Positions 6,117-6,980 of a DNA stretch of 6,980 nt are shown one piece after another. This DNA is from an uncultured Erythrobacteraceae bacterium (GTDB lineage Bacteria > Pseudomonadota > Alphaproteobacteria > Sphingomonadales > Sphingomonadaceae). The translations under genes were made by a program, and so were the position numbers. Each line of letters opens with the position of its first letter. The first letter of the stretch is position 1. The notes below the pieces were generated by a model, which was not told the DNA's origin, did not search any database, and worked only from the letters and a program-made list of their open reading frames with translations. The stretch is taken from contig CATMNW010000133.1 of assembly GCA_950071875.1 (NCBI GenBank), forward strand, positions 1 through 6,980, written 5' to 3'.

Positions 6117-6980
6117 TCACATGTCCGGATCAAAGTCCCCGTAATCGTGACCATGGTCCTGCCCCTGATCGGCATCGCGACCCTGCTTCGCTGCACCGCC
6201 AAGCAGCGACTTCTGCTGCTCTTCCTGGAGCCTCTGGTCAGCCTTGCCGCGCGCATCCTGCGCCCGCTGATGCGATGCGGGATCGGGAATGTCAGACCTC
6301 GCTGAAGGTGCATCCCGTTGCTCCTTGCCGCGTTGCTCCTCGGCTTTCGAAGACAGAGGAAGGTCGGATTGAGCCGGCCGCTGAGGGTCTGATGTCCCCC
6401 TTTCCTCTTGCGCATTCGGATCGCGACGCTTCCTTGTCTGGTCCGGTCGAGCCTGATCGCCCTTGTTGCTGCGACGGGTCCGGCGCAGTTCCTTTTTGTC
6501 TTCCTGGTCGGCTTTCTTTTCAGCGCTGTCGGAGCGATCGTGCGCGTCCCTCATCCGGCGAGGATCACCATCATTGTCGCCTGTTTCAGAGGCTGCTCCG
6601 GCACCGCCCCCTGCTCCATCTTTACCATCAGAGTGCCGGGTCTGCGGCGGTGGCTTCGGCATATCGCGGGGAATGAAGCCTTCGGCTACCCGAGGCCAGT
6701 TGCGCGGTGCGAGAACCACGGGTGCCGCCGGAAATCCTTCGGGAAACTTGATGAAACCATGAAGGTTCTTGAGCTTCATCAGCTCGTCAGGAAGCAGCAA
6801 CGGAACGACCTGGCGCCGGGGCGTCAGGCTCACCGCGTCACGCGCATTGTTGTAGCCGTAGCTGTAACCTTCCTCCATCTCGCGAACCTCGCGGTGGCCG
6901 ATGATATCGGAACACCAGGTGGCGGTCTCGCGGTCTGCTGTGCCGAGGATCAGCTTGGTTCGGGCAAGCGAGGACAGGGT
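6117..6980 (-). CDS. traD: TraD-type conjugative coupling protein, C-terminal part (partial)
   Basis: The last 287 residues of a type IV coupling protein (VirD4/TraD/TrwB family); the gene continues past the right edge and enters the window on a codon boundary. The family forms a hexameric inner-membrane ATPase that hands the relaxase-DNA complex to the secretion channel. The membrane anchor and Walker motifs lie outside the window. Visible residues 1-40 (SSLARTKLILGTADRETA, then WCSDIIGHREVREMEEG) match the end of the TraD ATPase domain. Residues up to about 110 (SYGYNNARDAVSLTP, LLLPDELMKL, GFIKFPEGFPAAPVVL) complete it. After that comes a tail of about 175 residues that is strongly hydrophilic, rich in Asp, Glu, Lys, Arg, Gln and Ser, and ends in the acidic DYGDFDPDM. 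Such tails in F-like TraD proteins contact relaxosome proteins; this role is inferred here. An internal ATG at 6878 is not the real start, because the frame continues upstream with clear TraD sequence. Confidence 0.92.
   Translation of the reverse strand, partial: TLSSLARTKLILGTADRETATWCSDIIGHREVREMEEGYSYGYNNARDAVSLTPRRQVVPLLLPDELMKLKNLHGFIKFPEGFPAAPVVLAPRNWPRVAEGFIPRDMPKPPPQTRHSDGKDGAGGGAGAASETGDNDGDPRRMRDAHDRSDSAEKKADQEDKKELRRTRRSNKGDQARPDQTRKRRDPNAQEERGTSDPQRPAQSDLPLSSKAEEQRGKEQRDAPSARSDIPDPASHQRAQDARGKADQRLQEEQQKSLLGGAAKQGRDADQGQDHGHDYGDFDPDM

Noticed and set aside
5259..6305. 348-codon open frame on the plus strand opposite the relaxase gene
   Set aside because: It is antisense to the catalytic domain of a well-supported relaxase. 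Long antisense frames are expected in GC-rich DNA, and its translation shows no recognisable domain.
6117..6878. A complete 253-aa gene starting at the ATG at 6878
   Set aside because: The frame stays open through the window edge, and the 34 codons before this ATG encode clear TraD sequence, so it is the 3' part of traD.

Overview
The window looks like part of a conjugative plasmid or integrative conjugative element from a GC-rich alphaproteobacterium. The conjugation proteins resemble those I associate with Sphingomonadales (Novosphingobium or Sphingobium type). That taxonomic guess is an inference from protein style and composition, not a search result.

Layout. On the right (3156-6980, minus strand) is a conjugation block, read right to left: the C-terminal 287 codons of a TraD-type coupling protein, which runs off the window edge, then 48 bp, then a complete 970-aa MobF (TrwC/TraI-type) relaxase-helicase. 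In the middle (about 1106-3062, plus strand) is a hipBA toxin-antitoxin operon: a long 207-aa HipB-like Xre-family regulator overlapping by 4 bp a full-length 404-aa HipA kinase. hipA and the relaxase gene converge, with only 93 bp between their stop codons. On the left (1-897, plus strand) is the tail of an unidentified gene that overlaps by 14 bp a 279-aa stand-alone metallo-beta-lactamase-fold protein of the ComEC-like type.

How the genes work together. TraD and the relaxase form the DNA-processing and delivery end of conjugation: the relaxase nicks and unwinds the transferred strand, and TraD connects it to the type IV secretion channel. hipBA beside the transfer genes is plausibly a stabilisation (addiction) or persistence module, or cargo. 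The MBL gene and its overlapped upstream partner look like a separate two-gene accessory unit of unknown function.

The most informative non-coding signal is the hipBA control region. An AT-rich stretch in otherwise GC-rich DNA carries four copies of a 16-bp inverted repeat, ATATG-N6-CATAT (two perfect, two with one mismatch), arranged as two pairs with a 30-bp start-to-start step in each pair. This looks like a four-operator autoregulatory array, similar in design to E. coli hipBA but with a different half-site. No RNA genes, CRISPR arrays, insertion sequences or convincing terminators were seen.
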